DNA of 64,000 bases from Arcticibacter eurypsychrophilus. GTDB taxonomy: Bacteria > Bacteroidota > Bacteroidia > Sphingobacteriales > Sphingobacteriaceae. A model generated the notes under the pieces. That model had not been told where the DNA came from, did not search any database, and saw only the letters and a list, made by a program, of their open reading frames with translations. A program made the translations under genes and the position numbers. Location: NCBI RefSeq assembly GCF_001730525.1, contig NZ_MDFN01000009.1:62001-126000 (forward strand), read 5' to 3'. This document shows positions 1-13,200 of this stretch, piece by piece; position 1 is the first letter of the stretch; every line of letters starts with the position of its first letter.

Positions 1-498
1 ATTGGTATTAGGTTCAAAGAGCATCCAGGTAGGATCATTGAAACCAGCTTGTTCAAAAGTACCGTTAATAACTGCGGAGTTACCGTATTCGTCAACCTTC
101 CCTACAAGCGTTCCAACCGAGATCTTTGACACATACGTAAAACCTTCACTGAATATATGCTCAGCAACAGGCGCTCCATCATCGCCATTGATCACTACCT
201 TTACCTCACCCGAACCAGTCTGTTTCGGGACAATGCAATAGATTTTGTCTCCGGAGACTCCTATAATCCTCAATTCCCTATCTCCTATTGAAACCTTGAT
301 CTTTGAAATGTCATCACCCAGATTGGTTCCGTAAATGTAGAGCCTTGTGCGGACAGCTCCTGCTTTAGGAGAAAAATCGCTGATCACAACCGGCTGACTA
401 GGATCACGGCCGTTGTTCTTACCTTCATCTTTTTTACATCCAAATAAGGCTAATTGGCAGATGAATAAGAAAATTAAATATTTAGTAAAATCTCTCAT
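1..498 (-). CDS. IPT/TIG-domain lipoprotein with NHL-like segment (partial, C-terminus beyond left edge)
   Basis: The minus strand is open from an ATG at 498 to the window edge (166 codons seen). The first 21 residues form a lipoprotein signal with lipobox LFGC (Cys21) followed by KKDEG, so the product is probably anchored to the outer membrane. Residues about 37-115 read as an IPT/TIG immunoglobulin-like domain (ISDFSPKAGAVRTRLYIYG and GEVKVVINGDDGA). From residue about 127 the VGTLVGK...FEQAGFNDPTWMLFEP pattern resembles the start of NHL repeats. Lipoproteins with this layout commonly accompany SusC/SusD systems as surface glycan binders. The partner genes would lie left of the window, so the role is inference. 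Confidence 0.75.
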   Translation of the reverse strand, partial: MRDFTKYLIFLFICQLALFGCKKDEGKNNGRDPSQPVVISDFSPKAGAVRTRLYIYGTNLGDDISKIKVSIGDRELRIIGVSGDKIYCIVPKQTGSGEVKVVINGDDGAPVAEHIFSEGFTYVSKISVGTLVGKVDEYGNSAVINGTFEQAGFNDPTWMLFEPNTN

Positions 499-1364
499 AT
501 ATTGAATTTATAATGTTAGTATCCAAAGTTATATACATAGTTCTCTCTTCATATTGATTCATTGTGGTTAACATTAAAAATCTAAATAAAAAAAACCACA
601 ATTCAATAATTATCAAGTAGTTACATTTGCAAGATATCGCTAGAATCTAACCTTTTTCTTTATAAAAGCATCTGGAAACGAAACTTTGATTAATAGGTTA
701 GCTTAATTTGATTCGCTATTGAATCAGGTTGATTATGTTTATACTTACCACCCGTGCTAAAGTGCAACGAAATAGTTACGAACTTATAAACGCAGACTAA
801 AATAATGTTCGTATTTCTCGTAGAGTTAGGAAGTAGCGTATAGGCTTACTATTGTCATTAATATGAGATAGAAAATTTCTTTTGGTTTAACTTTTAGGAA
901 TAAAAGCTGTTTTTGTTAAATAAAAAGTAAAAATGCATTAAAAAATAATCTTAAAGCAAATCCCTTTAAACCTTATATATGTTGAACGCGTGCTCAAAAA
1001 AATCAAACAGAACCATGGTCCCGCCCTTTAATGCTCGGTTGAAAGAAAAAAATCGCGATAAGTTGGAGCCTCTTAACAACCGCACAGAACATATTATACC
1101 CAGCAGTTTAAGGGGCTCTCTTATTCTTTTTCAATGATGACCAATTAATTAAAAAATCAAATTGAAATCACATGTTTAAAAACTAAGCTATGTTTGTTTT
1201 TTTTACCCATAAAAATGCCCCCAATAAGTATCTAACTTTTTGGGGGCAGTGCATATTGATACAGCCTCTTTTTATGTCTTAGTTTGATTATTAATATACT
1301 AAATGAGCTCGATCATTTGTAAATAAAACAAAGATCAAGCTAGCTTAATACAATGAATCTACTT
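499..1364. other. 866-bp intergenic stretch between the IPT/TIG lipoprotein and katG
   Basis: No coding frame of convincing composition was found. It holds the katG terminator (described separately) and, at 1066-1118, an imperfect hairpin: GAGCCTCTTAA pairs with TTAAGGGGCTC through one wobble, with a loop of about 31 nt and U-rich sequence after it on the plus strand. No plus-strand gene precedes that hairpin, so its function is unclear. The rest is AT-rich, and it presumably includes the promoter of the lipoprotein gene near 500-560, although no clear TAnnTTTG element was identified. Confidence 0.5.
1211..1248 (-). terminator. Rho-independent terminator downstream of katG
   Basis: TGCCCCCAA (1216-1224) and TTGGGGGCA (1240-1248) form a perfect 9-bp GC-rich stem with a 15-nt loop. 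Read on the minus strand the stem is followed directly by TTTTT (complement of 1211-1215). It lies about 115 bp beyond the katG stop, so it fits termination of katG transcription. Confidence 0.8.
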
Positions 1365-4055
<2,691 letters not shown>

Positions 4056-4823
4056 ATGAAGATATTACCTGTTGAAGATGAGCCGGGTTTGATTTCAGTA
4101 ATAGTACGGGGCTTAACAGAAGCTGGCATGGAAGTAAGTGTAGCTGCCGGTGGCAATACAGGACTTGAAATGGCTCTCGGGCATAATTTCGACCTCATCA
4201 TTCTGGACATTATGCTGCCAGGGATGAACGGGATCCAAGTATGTAAAGAGCTTCGTAAAACAAAACAGCACATTGCTATCCTCATGCTTACAGCTCTTTC
4301 CAGCACCGAAAATATCGTAACAGGATTGAACAGTGGTGCTGACGATTACCTGGGGAAACCTTTTAAGTTTGCCGAACTTGAAGCTCGTATACGTACCCTG
4401 GTACGCCGTAGCGCAAGTGGAGGGCATGTAGCAAGCAAAAGCATCGTCATCAATGACCTTGAAGTAAATACCATAAGCGACTTATTGAGTCTATCCAAAC
4501 GGAATCGTGAATATGAACTGATAAGCGATGAATTTTATCAGCGATGCGATCAATTAAAGAAAGAGCATCCGGAGATAAAAAATTTAAAAATTGAATTTTT
4601 ATACGGTAGTACACTTAACCTGTTCTGTAATTTTTTAGAGGCTAATGAGGTAAGTCATATACTTGATGTATCCGATCATGCTGTAAATAAACTAAATAAA
4701 TCGAGCATCGATCCATCAATATTAATAAAAAGAAGTGGACTGCCGGTTATCGCCGTAGGTACCGATGCAGAATCCGGACAAGTTACCGAATCAAAAATGG
4801 TATTAGAAATGAGCGAAATTTAA
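4056..4823 (+). CDS. Chimeric response regulator: OmpR-type receiver joined to a Usp-like C-terminus, DNA-binding domain missing
   Basis: Residues 1-118 are a complete receiver domain: acidic pair Glu7/Asp8, phospho-acceptor Asp51 in LIILDIMLPG, Thr79 and Lys101 in LGKPFKF. Residues about 127-140 (IVINDLEVNTIS) are the usual opening strands of an OmpR/CopR winged-helix domain, but the sequence then departs. Residues about 148-255 (SKRNREYELISDEFYQRC onward) have no winged helix. They resemble the tail of Sphingobacteriaceae universal-stress-like proteins; that resemblance is from memory and not certain. The join near nucleotide 4476 looks like a deletion fusion of two genes. The product can probably be phosphorylated but cannot bind DNA the normal way. 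No sensor kinase is adjacent. The bestrophin remnant begins 22 bp downstream, probably in the same transcript. Confidence 0.7.
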   Translation: MKILPVEDEPGLISVIVRGLTEAGMEVSVAAGGNTGLEMALGHNFDLIILDIMLPGMNGIQVCKELRKTKQHIAILMLTALSSTENIVTGLNSGADDYLGKPFKFAELEARIRTLVRRSASGGHVASKSIVINDLEVNTISDLLSLSKRNREYELISDEFYQRCDQLKKEHPEIKNLKIEFLYGSTLNLFCNFLEANEVSHILDVSDHAVNKLNKSSIDPSILIKRSGLPVIAVGTDAESGQVTESKMVLEMSEI

Positions 4824-4845
4824 TTGAACCATAAAAAATAAAAAT

Positions 4846-5782
4846 ATGTTGCTTAGAGAAAATATACCCGCTACATACATATTCGGGAATATAAAGGTCG
4901 AGATTATAATGGTTACTTTGTATGCAACGCTTATTGCCGTTTTATACAACAATTTTCATATCACCCGAATATCTATCCCCATTGCGGTACCTACTATCCT
5001 AGGCACTGTTTATATCAATATTATTGGCCTTTAAGTCAAACCAGGCGTACGACAGATGGTGGGAAGCACGTACTTCGTGGGGTGCTATCGTCAACAATTC
5101 ACGTACGCTTACCCGGCAACTTTTTACCTTTATTGATACACATTATGGAACCGCGGAAGAAAAAGCTTTTTGTGAGCGTATGGCAAAAAGGCAGATAGCA
5201 TGGTGCCATAGTTTAAGCCACCACTTACGTGGAGAGAATTCTATGAAAGGACTTGAAAAATGGCTATGTCAAGATGATCTTGAACAAATTAAGCATTACC
5301 ATAATGTACCACTAGCCTTACTGGAATTACAAGGTACAGACCTGAGGAATGCCTTTAAATTAGGTTGGATAAACAAACACCAGCAAGTAGAACTTGATAA
5401 CACCCTAACCCGCTTTTCAAACGAAATGGGTGGTTGCGAACGGATCAAAAACACTATTTTCCCTGCCACTTATGGTGTCTATATCCATTTTGCCTTGATA
5501 TTGTTCATCATACTGTTGCCATTTGGGTTGATAGAGTTTTTTGGTGTGATAGAAGTACCGGTAGTAATAGCTATTGCCAGTTCCTTCTTCCTGATAGAAA
5601 AAATGGCCATACATCTTCAGGATCCATTTGAGAACAAACCAACTGATACACCTACCACTACTATATCCCGTACTATTGAACGCGATTTTATGCAAATGCT
5701 GAAGCAAAATTATGAACATGAAGAACCGGCTACAGTTTCAGGCGGCCATCTATCAAAGTCAAAAGTGTATTACATACTTTAA
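4846..5782 (+). pseudogene. Bestrophin-family anion channel gene interrupted by a +1 frameshift
   Basis: The frame from 4846 encodes a bestrophin N-terminus (MLLRENIPATYIFGNIK, then a membrane helix and ISIPIAVPTILGTV) and then stops at 5034. The continuation, including AFKSNQAYDRWWEARTSWG, is in another frame that runs to 5782. Removing one T from the TTT run at 5009-5011 joins them as ...PTILGTVISILLAFKSNQAYDRWWEAR and gives a normal protein of about 311 residues. The family forms pentameric chloride/anion channels in the inner membrane, with an RWWEAR signature after the first helices. An intact paralogue lies at 20819-21706. A sequencing error in the T run is the main alternative to a real mutation. 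The downstream part could start internally at TTG 5024, but it would lack the first helix. Confidence 0.85.
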
Positions 5783-5924
5783 TACGGTGCATTCACATTT
5801 ATTATTTTTTATCTTATTCATGTAAGTATTAAGAAACGCTTTCTTAAGGCGGATCTCACACTCTCAAGACCAGACAATTAAATATTTGTGGTTAATAAAT
5901 TCTGCATTCATATTGAAACCATTA

Positions 5925-5962
5925 TCTGTTATAATACCCATTTGCCGGAGTATTATAACAGA
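5925..5962. terminator. Bidirectional-looking hairpin between convergent bestrophin and SPFH genes
   Basis: TCTGTTATAATAC (5925-5937) and GTATTATAACAGA (5950-5962) form a perfect 13-bp stem with a 12-nt loop. It lies 5 bp past the stop of the minus-strand SPFH gene and about 140 bp past the plus-strand bestrophin remnant. The flank is only moderately T-rich, so terminator activity is inferred from position and symmetry. Confidence 0.55.
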
Positions 5963-5966
5963 ACTT

Positions 5967-6869
5967 TTAGTTTCCTCCTAATATTACCGGATTCTTTGAG
6001 TTCCCCATTATAATTACCTTCGTGTTAGGCGAAAGAGCAATTTCTTTTTGGGCGATAATTGACTCATATTGTAGCTGTTTATCACTCAATCCGGTAGATA
6101 AAATACGCTGATAGTCAGCAATACCCTGAGCTTCTACACGCTTCCGTTCTGCTTCCTGTCTTTCTTTCTGTAAAACGAATTGCATTTTCTGAGCATCCTG
6201 CTCTGCATTGATCTTTGACTCAATAGTTTTGCGGACCGATTCAGGCAGAGTGACATTTCTAATCAGTAACTGTTCCAACTTTAAGCCACGGGTAGCAAAG
6301 CTCTTATTAATTGCATTAAAAATCTTATCCTGAAACTCCTGACGTTTGGTTGAATATAAAGCTACGGCCTCATAAGATACCGCATTGTCACGAATGGCAG
6401 TGCGTGCTACAGGGCGCACAATCTTATCCACATAATCATCCCCTATTTCTTTGAGGATGTTGGGTGCATCATTAGGACGCACACTAAATAAAACAGAAAG
6501 ATCAATTGTAACCTCCAAACCATCTGATGTTAAGATCCGAATCGCATCGTCGCCCGATTTGTTACCTTCATCATGAGTGCCGGACATGGTATAATTCTGC
6601 GTTTTAACATCGAACATTGTTACCTCAACAAGTGGATTTATAAAATTCAACCCACTGTATAATACATCATTATCTACCCTTCCATATAGCGTTTTAACAC
6701 CAACATGACCAGCATCTACAACTTTGAACATTGAAAGAGAAGCTCCAAGAAGTGCCAAAACAATTCCTACAATTCGGATCGCTCCACTGAATCGGGCAGC
6801 CTGACTATCTCCTCTGGCTATAAAAAAACTTGCTGTTATAACGAGCAAACCTAAAATGATAAAAAACAT
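5967..6869 (-). CDS. SPFH/Band 7 (prohibitin-like) membrane protein
   Basis: The 300-residue protein has two N-terminal hydrophobic segments (about 2-19 and 30-49). An SPFH/prohibitin domain follows from about residue 50 to 230, with VVDAGHVGVKTLYGRV, DGLEVTIDLSVLFSV and RPVARTAIRDNAVSYEAV as typical stretches. A charged coiled coil (INAEQDAQKMQFVLQKERQEAERKR) leads to a short hydrophobic tail. Prohibitin-type proteins build ring-shaped membrane scaffolds that organise lipids or control membrane proteases. No NfeD or FtsH partner is nearby, so the specific role is open. It is a single gene, convergent with the bestrophin remnant. Confidence 0.9.
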   Translation of the reverse strand: MFFIILGLLVITASFFIARGDSQAARFSGAIRIVGIVLALLGASLSMFKVVDAGHVGVKTLYGRVDNDVLYSGLNFINPLVEVTMFDVKTQNYTMSGTHDEGNKSGDDAIRILTSDGLEVTIDLSVLFSVRPNDAPNILKEIGDDYVDKIVRPVARTAIRDNAVSYEAVALYSTKRQEFQDKIFNAINKSFATRGLKLEQLLIRNVTLPESVRKTIESKINAEQDAQKMQFVLQKERQEAERKRVEAQGIADYQRILSTGLSDKQLQYESIIAQKEIALSPNTKVIIMGNSKNPVILGGN

Positions 6870-6997
6870 AATATGCGCTTTAAATATGAGTAAACATATA
6901 TATATTTTCCCTCAAAATCATAAATAAATAGTTTATTAAGCCAAGAAGAGACAGGGTTACGTATTATATTAAATCATGTTAATTTTCAAACAGCAAT

Positions 6998-8668
6998 TTA
7001 TTGTTTAAGGAATAATTTATTTGCAGGAATAATTTGTTTAGTCAGCCCTGGACCCTTATAAAATGTTTCCAGCCAAAAGCCTCCATCTGCATTGAAATAA
7101 GCCACTTTTATAGCATGTTTTCCAGGCTTCAATGTGATGGATCCCATACTTTCAATCACTCCGTGATCACCATCATTGTCCACAACTTGTTCACCATCAA
7201 TATACAATTTACTACCATCATCTGATTGGGTATAAAATGAATATTTACCAGCTTTGTCAATTTGAAGATATCCTTCATAAACTAATCCGAAACAAGAATT
7301 ATCAGCTGGAATTAAATCCAGAAGCTGTTGTCTGCATATACTGAACTCTAGACTTCTCCATTGTTTCTGCGACTTCAGCTGATTAAAGGAGGGCAACTCT
7401 TCCCAATGATCGCCACTAAAGAACTTTGTATTTAAGCCCGTCGTTTCATTCGGTTTCACAATCCTAAAATAAGCAGTCGATGATTGACTTTCATGGCCGT
7501 CCTGACCCACAGCTTTAGCTTTTACTACCGTGGTTTGTTTAACCATGAATGGTTCTTTATAAATCGCCGAATTAGCTCCAGGCTCTGTTCCATCCAAGGT
7601 ATAATATATAGAAACATGCTGCTCAGTAGAACTCATTCTAACCTCAGCACTTTTATTTACATACAGGCCACCCGGCAGTCTATACAATTCCCGTTCAGGA
7701 TAAATAACCGGAGCTGTTAAACGTAATGTTCCCTGCCAAAGATTTGCAGGTTCTTCATATCCCTCAAAGGCGGCTTTAACAGGCCGGCCTATCCATGCAT
7801 ATGGAGGAACTACTTTCAGTGCAAACGCAACCGTAGCAGCTACATCATATTGGTATACCTGTTGCTTTATGGTATATCCCTTTTTGACTCCTTTACCATA
7901 AAAAACAAGAGGCACAACCGTTTCTTCAGGTGTATTACCCCCATGACCATAACCAATACCTCCATGATCAGATGTAATGATTACAAGTGTATTTGAATCT
8001 ATACCTGCTTCTTTAATTGAATTAAGGACGTTGCCTATAAGCGAATCAGCTTTGCTGATCGCTTTAAAATAGGCTTCAGTACCATGCCCCGATTCATGCC
8101 CTGCTCCATCAACCAAATCAAGGTGCATAAAAGCAAACAAAGGCTTTTTCTTCAAGATGTAGTCTTGAAATTCAGTAGCTGTAGAGTCGGGAGTTGAAAA
8201 ATGATGATCATAACTGACGGCCGACTGCTGATATAGTCTGCCAAAACCTTCCCATTCGTATACTGACCCGGTTTCAGCGTTCGGAATTTGCTCACGGATG
8301 ATACTAAAAATTGATGGAAACCTGTTGTTCGAATCAAAAACAACAGGTTCAAGAAGATGATCATCAATCTTCCAGTCATTATTTGTGACACCGTGTTGTT
8401 CAGGACCTGCTCCAAGCAATATGGATGCCCAATTCGGACTGCTTACCGAGGGCAAGACAGTCCGAACTTTTAATACCATACTACCCTGACTTATCATACG
8501 GTCCATTACTGGTGTCTTAGCCTTTTGAAGACCAGAAACACTCATGCCGTCAATACCAATAATAATGACATGTTTGATTCCTTCCGGCGAACCTTCATCG
8601 TGTGTAAAAGTAAACGATACACAGCTGATTGCAAGCAAAATAAGAATATTAGAAAAAAGTACTTTCAT
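6998..8668 (-). CDS. Secreted type I phosphodiesterase with chitobiase-C-like and PA14 modules
   Basis: A signal sequence (about 1-22, possibly a lipoprotein signal with LAISC) is followed by an alkaline-phosphatase-superfamily phosphodiesterase/ENPP domain (about 30-290). Metal ligand Asp40 sits in IIIGIDGM, and VSSPNW places Ser76 where the family has its Thr/Ser nucleophile. TSDHGGIGYGHGG carries further metal ligands. Residues about 340-405 resemble the chitobiase C-terminal module (SIYYTLDGTEPG). Residues about 412-550 are a PA14 domain (GKYSFYTQSDDGSKLYIDG), often sugar-binding. It is the last gene of the susC-susD unit, 41 bp behind susD, so it probably cleaves a phosphate or phosphonate ester on an imported or surface glycan or lipid. 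The substrate is inference; both modules argue for a sugar-bearing target. Confidence 0.85.
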   Translation of the reverse strand: MKVLFSNILILLAISCVSFTFTHDEGSPEGIKHVIIIGIDGMSVSGLQKAKTPVMDRMISQGSMVLKVRTVLPSVSSPNWASILLGAGPEQHGVTNNDWKIDDHLLEPVVFDSNNRFPSIFSIIREQIPNAETGSVYEWEGFGRLYQQSAVSYDHHFSTPDSTATEFQDYILKKKPLFAFMHLDLVDGAGHESGHGTEAYFKAISKADSLIGNVLNSIKEAGIDSNTLVIITSDHGGIGYGHGGNTPEETVVPLVFYGKGVKKGYTIKQQVYQYDVAATVAFALKVVPPYAWIGRPVKAAFEGYEEPANLWQGTLRLTAPVIYPERELYRLPGGLYVNKSAEVRMSSTEQHVSIYYTLDGTEPGANSAIYKEPFMVKQTTVVKAKAVGQDGHESQSSTAYFRIVKPNETTGLNTKFFSGDHWEELPSFNQLKSQKQWRSLEFSICRQQLLDLIPADNSCFGLVYEGYLQIDKAGKYSFYTQSDDGSKLYIDGEQVVDNDGDHGVIESMGSITLKPGKHAIKVAYFNADGGFWLETFYKGPGLTKQIIPANKLFLKQ

Positions 8669-8709
8669 TATTTTTTAATTTTATATTGAAAAGGATAGGC
8701 ATTCCAAAT

Positions 8710-10206
8710 CTAATTAGCGTCCCACCATACTTTACTTTTCATATCATCCGCACCAAGCCAACTCACAGCTTCCTGATAATTAGCTTCATTGATACGCTGC
8801 TCATCGGCAGGATATAAACATCTTACAGGAACGTATCCTGAACTTACAGGTCCGACTTGAATATTGGGAAAACCAGTTCTTCTCCATTCAGACCAAGCCT
8901 CAAATCCATTTAAAAACAATGAAATCCACTTTTGAAGATAGATCTTTCGCAATTTTTGATCTGTAGTACCCGTATAAACCACTCCCGTTTGTGCATAATA
9001 ATCAGCTCCTGCAACAATATCAGCTGGTTTAGGAAAACTGTAATTAGCAGGAATCCTGCTGGCATAGTAGCTGAACTGATCGCTTATTCCATTATGATAA
9101 TAGGTGGCTGCTGAAGTTGATCCACCAGAAATAAATCCTTTTTCTGCCGCTTCTGCCAAAATAAACTGTTCTTCCGAATAGCTATAAAATACACTTTGGG
9201 CTGCAGTGGGTGATGCAAGTTCATCATTATATTGCCGGGGAGCCCACAGCATACCAGGTGCAGAGTATTTTGCAGGATCATCCCAGTCGCCAGTTCCATT
9301 CACAGCACCATGATATTTATTGTCAACCGATGCAGGTATAGCAAGTACAAACAAGCGGCTATCATTCAAAGTGGACAAGTAATTGTTCAGATTGGCAGAT
9401 ATCCGGGTGCTAATTCCATAATCACTGTTGCTTCCCCTATAAAAGGGCATTTCGTTTTCTAAACGATCACCCAGATATTGCAGTGCGGCTTGATCTTCAT
9501 GCGATTGAAAAAGAGGATATTTAGACGGATTGGCTAAAATAGCCGTCATCTTGCTTGTAGGATTTACTTTTCCTGATTGACGCATTAATAGGCGAAGGGT
9601 CATTCCTGTAGCGAATTTTTTCCAGCGAATCTGATCGCCAGCAAACATAATATCACCGATTACCGTTTCTTTACTGGTACCCATTAGAGTTACCGCTTCT
9701 TCCAGATCATTCAGTAATCCTGCGTAAACCACTTCCTGTTGTTCATATTTAGGTTTGTTTATACCTGTAGTTTTAGAACTGGCAGCTTCACGAAAAGGTA
9801 TCGGACCATAAAGATCGGTCAGATTCTGAAACATCCAGGAACGGAGAACTAATGCAATGCCTTTGTAGTTATTCAATTTTTGTGCATCAGCTACAGTAAT
9901 AATTTCATTCAAGTCGCGGATGTAATTGTAATAATTCCAGCAAAAGTAACTATTGGCATCATTTCTTGTCCAGTTGATAAAGTTACTGGCATAGGGAGAA
10001 GCAAGCTGATCTGCGGCAACGCTTCCTCTGTCAAAGGAATTGCTTAAATTATTATTTGCAACAGACCGAATAATATTGGTCAGCAATAAGCCGGGATTCG
10101 TAATCTGATCCGGTGAATTTGGATTCGTATTAATTTGTTCAAAATTCTTAGTGCAGGCACTAAGTAGTATGATAAGGGTACATAGAATTATATGTTTGCG
10201 CTTCAT
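8710..10206 (-). CDS. SusD/RagB-family outer-membrane lipoprotein
   Basis: The 498-residue protein begins with a lipoprotein signal (lipobox LLSAC, Cys18) and ...NTNPNSPDQITNPGLLLTNIIR, the typical opening of the SusD-like superfamily. Helical TPR-like segments include LRSWMFQNLTDLYGPIPFREA and EEQFILAEAAEKGFISGGSTSAATYYHNGI. The C-terminus KIYLQKWISLFLNGFEAWSEWRRTG is characteristic. It should sit as the lid on the SusC channel encoded 27 bp upstream and bind the incoming ligand. Within this locus the ligand may be a phosphonate- or phosphodiester-bearing molecule, inferred from the flanking catabolic genes. Confidence 0.95.
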   Translation of the reverse strand: MKRKHIILCTLIILLSACTKNFEQINTNPNSPDQITNPGLLLTNIIRSVANNNLSNSFDRGSVAADQLASPYASNFINWTRNDANSYFCWNYYNYIRDLNEIITVADAQKLNNYKGIALVLRSWMFQNLTDLYGPIPFREAASSKTTGINKPKYEQQEVVYAGLLNDLEEAVTLMGTSKETVIGDIMFAGDQIRWKKFATGMTLRLLMRQSGKVNPTSKMTAILANPSKYPLFQSHEDQAALQYLGDRLENEMPFYRGSNSDYGISTRISANLNNYLSTLNDSRLFVLAIPASVDNKYHGAVNGTGDWDDPAKYSAPGMLWAPRQYNDELASPTAAQSVFYSYSEEQFILAEAAEKGFISGGSTSAATYYHNGISDQFSYYASRIPANYSFPKPADIVAGADYYAQTGVVYTGTTDQKLRKIYLQKWISLFLNGFEAWSEWRRTGFPNIQVGPVSSGYVPVRCLYPADEQRINEANYQEAVSWLGADDMKSKVWWDAN

Positions 10207-10233
10207 CTTAGTTCGTTTTAAATGATAAAAAGA

Positions 10234-13200
10234 TTAAAAATTGAGGTTTAAGCTGATGCCAAATTCCTTCATGGATGGTAGACTCATATCCTCAAACCCA
10301 GGAACAAGCCCATTTCCCTGAGTAGCCACGGCTACTTCCGGGTCAAAATGCTTGTTGCTCGATGGAGTCCATAAAAACAAATTCCTACCAGTTAAAGCCA
10401 CTTTAGCGTTGGACAGAAAAGATCTTTGCAACCATTTAGCTGGCAAATTATACCCTAAAGAAAGTTCTCTCAATTTAAAATAAGTGGTACTGAAAAGCTG
10501 AGCCTCTGTAATATGGTCCATTCGTCCTTTAAAAAATCCTCTAATATCAGTTCCATAGATTCCCTGACTGAAGGTACCATCTGTACTACTGCTATTCGGC
10601 TGATAACTACCATCAGCCATGATCGCTGCTCCTGATATATAGTAAGGGGTATCATATTCTTTTCCCACTTCACGAGCTGAACGCCCTTCTGCACTTTCTA
10701 TAAGCTGACCCGCACCTACTGCTTTATTGTAAAAACGAGAAACAAATTTTCCACCAACCTGACCAGCTATCAGCATATTCAAGGAGATGTTTTTATATTT
10801 CATTTGACTTGAAAAGCTACCTGTCCAATCCGGATTGATATTACCAAGATATATATCTGCACCAGTAGCACGTGCACGTCCATTTTCGTAAATAATAACA
10901 TCACCCTTCATTGCTCCATCAGGCACACGCATATAACCGGGTCCCCATATTGCACCCATCCGTTCGCCAACTCTGGCCTGAATAGAGGCCTCCTCTCCTG
11001 GAGCACTCTGCACTACCTTATCCACTTCATCTGTAAGAGAAATCACTTTACCTATATTCTTTGCCCAATTGACAGACATATCCCAGCGCAATGAACCTGG
11101 TTTATTGATTGGGGTAGCCGACAACATAATTTCTACACCATTATTCTTAATCTCTCCTGCATTGATTGCCCTGGAGGTATAACCCGAACTCGTTACCTGA
11201 GGCAGGCTCATGATCTGATTTTTAGACCTGATATCGTAGTAAGTTAAATCAACTGAAAACCTATCAAAAAAGCCCCATACCGTTCCAATCTCGTAAGTAG
11301 AAGTAAGTTCAGGTTTCAAAGCGGCATTTGCTAAGCCCGATTGACCCGCCAGAGCAGCATTATTTCCCCAGGGAGCACTATAGTTATAGGTATTGTACAA
11401 TTGGTACGGACCTGCATCATTACCTACCTGAGCCCAGCTAGCTCTTAATTGACCTTGGCTAAATGCGTCAGGAAGACTTAAAATCTTCTTCAAATCTGTA
11501 TTTAGTCCTACTGAAGGATAGAAGTAGCTGTTATTCCCCTGTGGCAGTGTACTTGACCAATCATTTCGGCCTGTTATATCCATAAATATAACATCTTTGA
11601 AGCTGAGATTTGTGGTTGCATACATACTATTAATCCGCTTTTGATATCTGCTGGACGATGCTGAAAGTTGAGCACCAGTATTACCAAGATTATAGATTCC
11701 TGGAATAAGTAAGGAAGGTGCTGTTGTGGAGCCGCTGTTGCCTGAAAGATCAAAGCGGTTTCCACCTAAAGAAACCTGATATTTAAAATCCCCTTCTGAT
11801 GCCGTGTTATGATAACTTAACAAGAAATCAGAGTTCCTTTCCATAAATTCTATTTTCACCTCTTCATACTTACCTTCAGCATTATCAAGATCACTTACAG
11901 CCCAACGCATTGGCCTGAAATCGTTATAATAATCCAGTGCAGTGCGTAATTTCAAACTCAGGTTTTTTGAAATCTCATAGTTTAGATCAATATTGCCATA
12001 AACTTGATTCTTATCCTGCCCCTTTGTATCTTCATACATCAGGAAAAAAGGGTTATTATGATTTTCTCCGTAGTTATACTGAAATTGTCTAAGGCCTTCC
12101 AGACCCGTTTGCCAATAATCCTTTAAGCTGTTCATATTGATATTCCGGTTCATCCAGGTAAAAAAGTACATGGCAGTATTTCGACCGTAACCATTATCTG
12201 GTCGGTTAGTACTCTCGGTTTTAGCATAATTCATATGAATTCCGGTGGTCAACTTATTGGTTAACCTATAGCTGCTATTCAAAGATACCTGGTAACGGTC
12301 AAGGTCATTATTAGGTACAATCCCTTTTTCGTTTAGGGATGTAAGCGAAAGTCTATATTTACTTTTTTCGTTACTTCCTGAAAAAGCGATATTATTATAC
12401 GCTTTTCCTCCTGTTTCGAAGAAATCACGAATATTATCAGGCTGCGAAACCCATGGTGTAGCGATGATATCACCACGGTTACTCAATGCAACATCGGCCC
12501 CGCGAAAACCATTACTTGTTGGAGAATCAAACTGCGCTTCGTTGGTACCAACATCTAAACGAGGTCCCCAGCTCTCATCAAAGCCATCCTGAACACCGTC
12601 TGGATAAGCTGACCAGCTTGCTCCAAAATTAGAACCGCTGTATTTACCACCCCTGCCTGCGCCAAACTCATTTTGAAACTGAGGTAACCGCCCAACATCA
12701 TTTATGAAATAATAGGAATTGAAACTTATACCGCTTCCCTTGCCCGAGCTACCTTGTTTGGTTGTAATCACTATTGCTCCATTGGCAGCCCTTGACCCAT
12801 AGAGAGCCGCTGCTGCCGGTCCTTTCAGCACATTTACACTGGCAACATCTGCGGGATTTATGGCCGCTGTACTGCTGCCATAATCAGCATTTCCCGAGGT
12901 ATTATTTACCCCGTCATTTGCAACTGGTGCACCATCAATAATAAATAAAGGTTGGTTATTTTGCATCGACAAAGATGATTCGCCACGTAATGTAATCCTT
13001 GCGCTTGAACCAACTGCGCCACCTGAAACAATGTTAGCTCCAGCAATCTTACCTGCCAGATTGTTGATAAAATTACTGGAAGGGGCCTCATTAAGCGACT
13101 TTCCCTCTATTTGCTGAGTAGAATATCCTAGCGACTTCTTCTCCCGACTTATACCGAGTGCGGTAACTACCACTTCTTTCAGTCCTAAAATATCTTCTTC

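Noticed and set aside
2-241. Plus-strand open frame of 79 codons at the left edge
   Set aside because: It is the antisense of the IPT/TIG lipoprotein, whose signal peptide, lipobox and domain pattern on the minus strand are convincing.
1066-1118. Imperfect hairpin followed by U-rich sequence on the plus strand
   Set aside because: No plus-strand gene lies upstream and the loop is long, so it was not called as a terminator.
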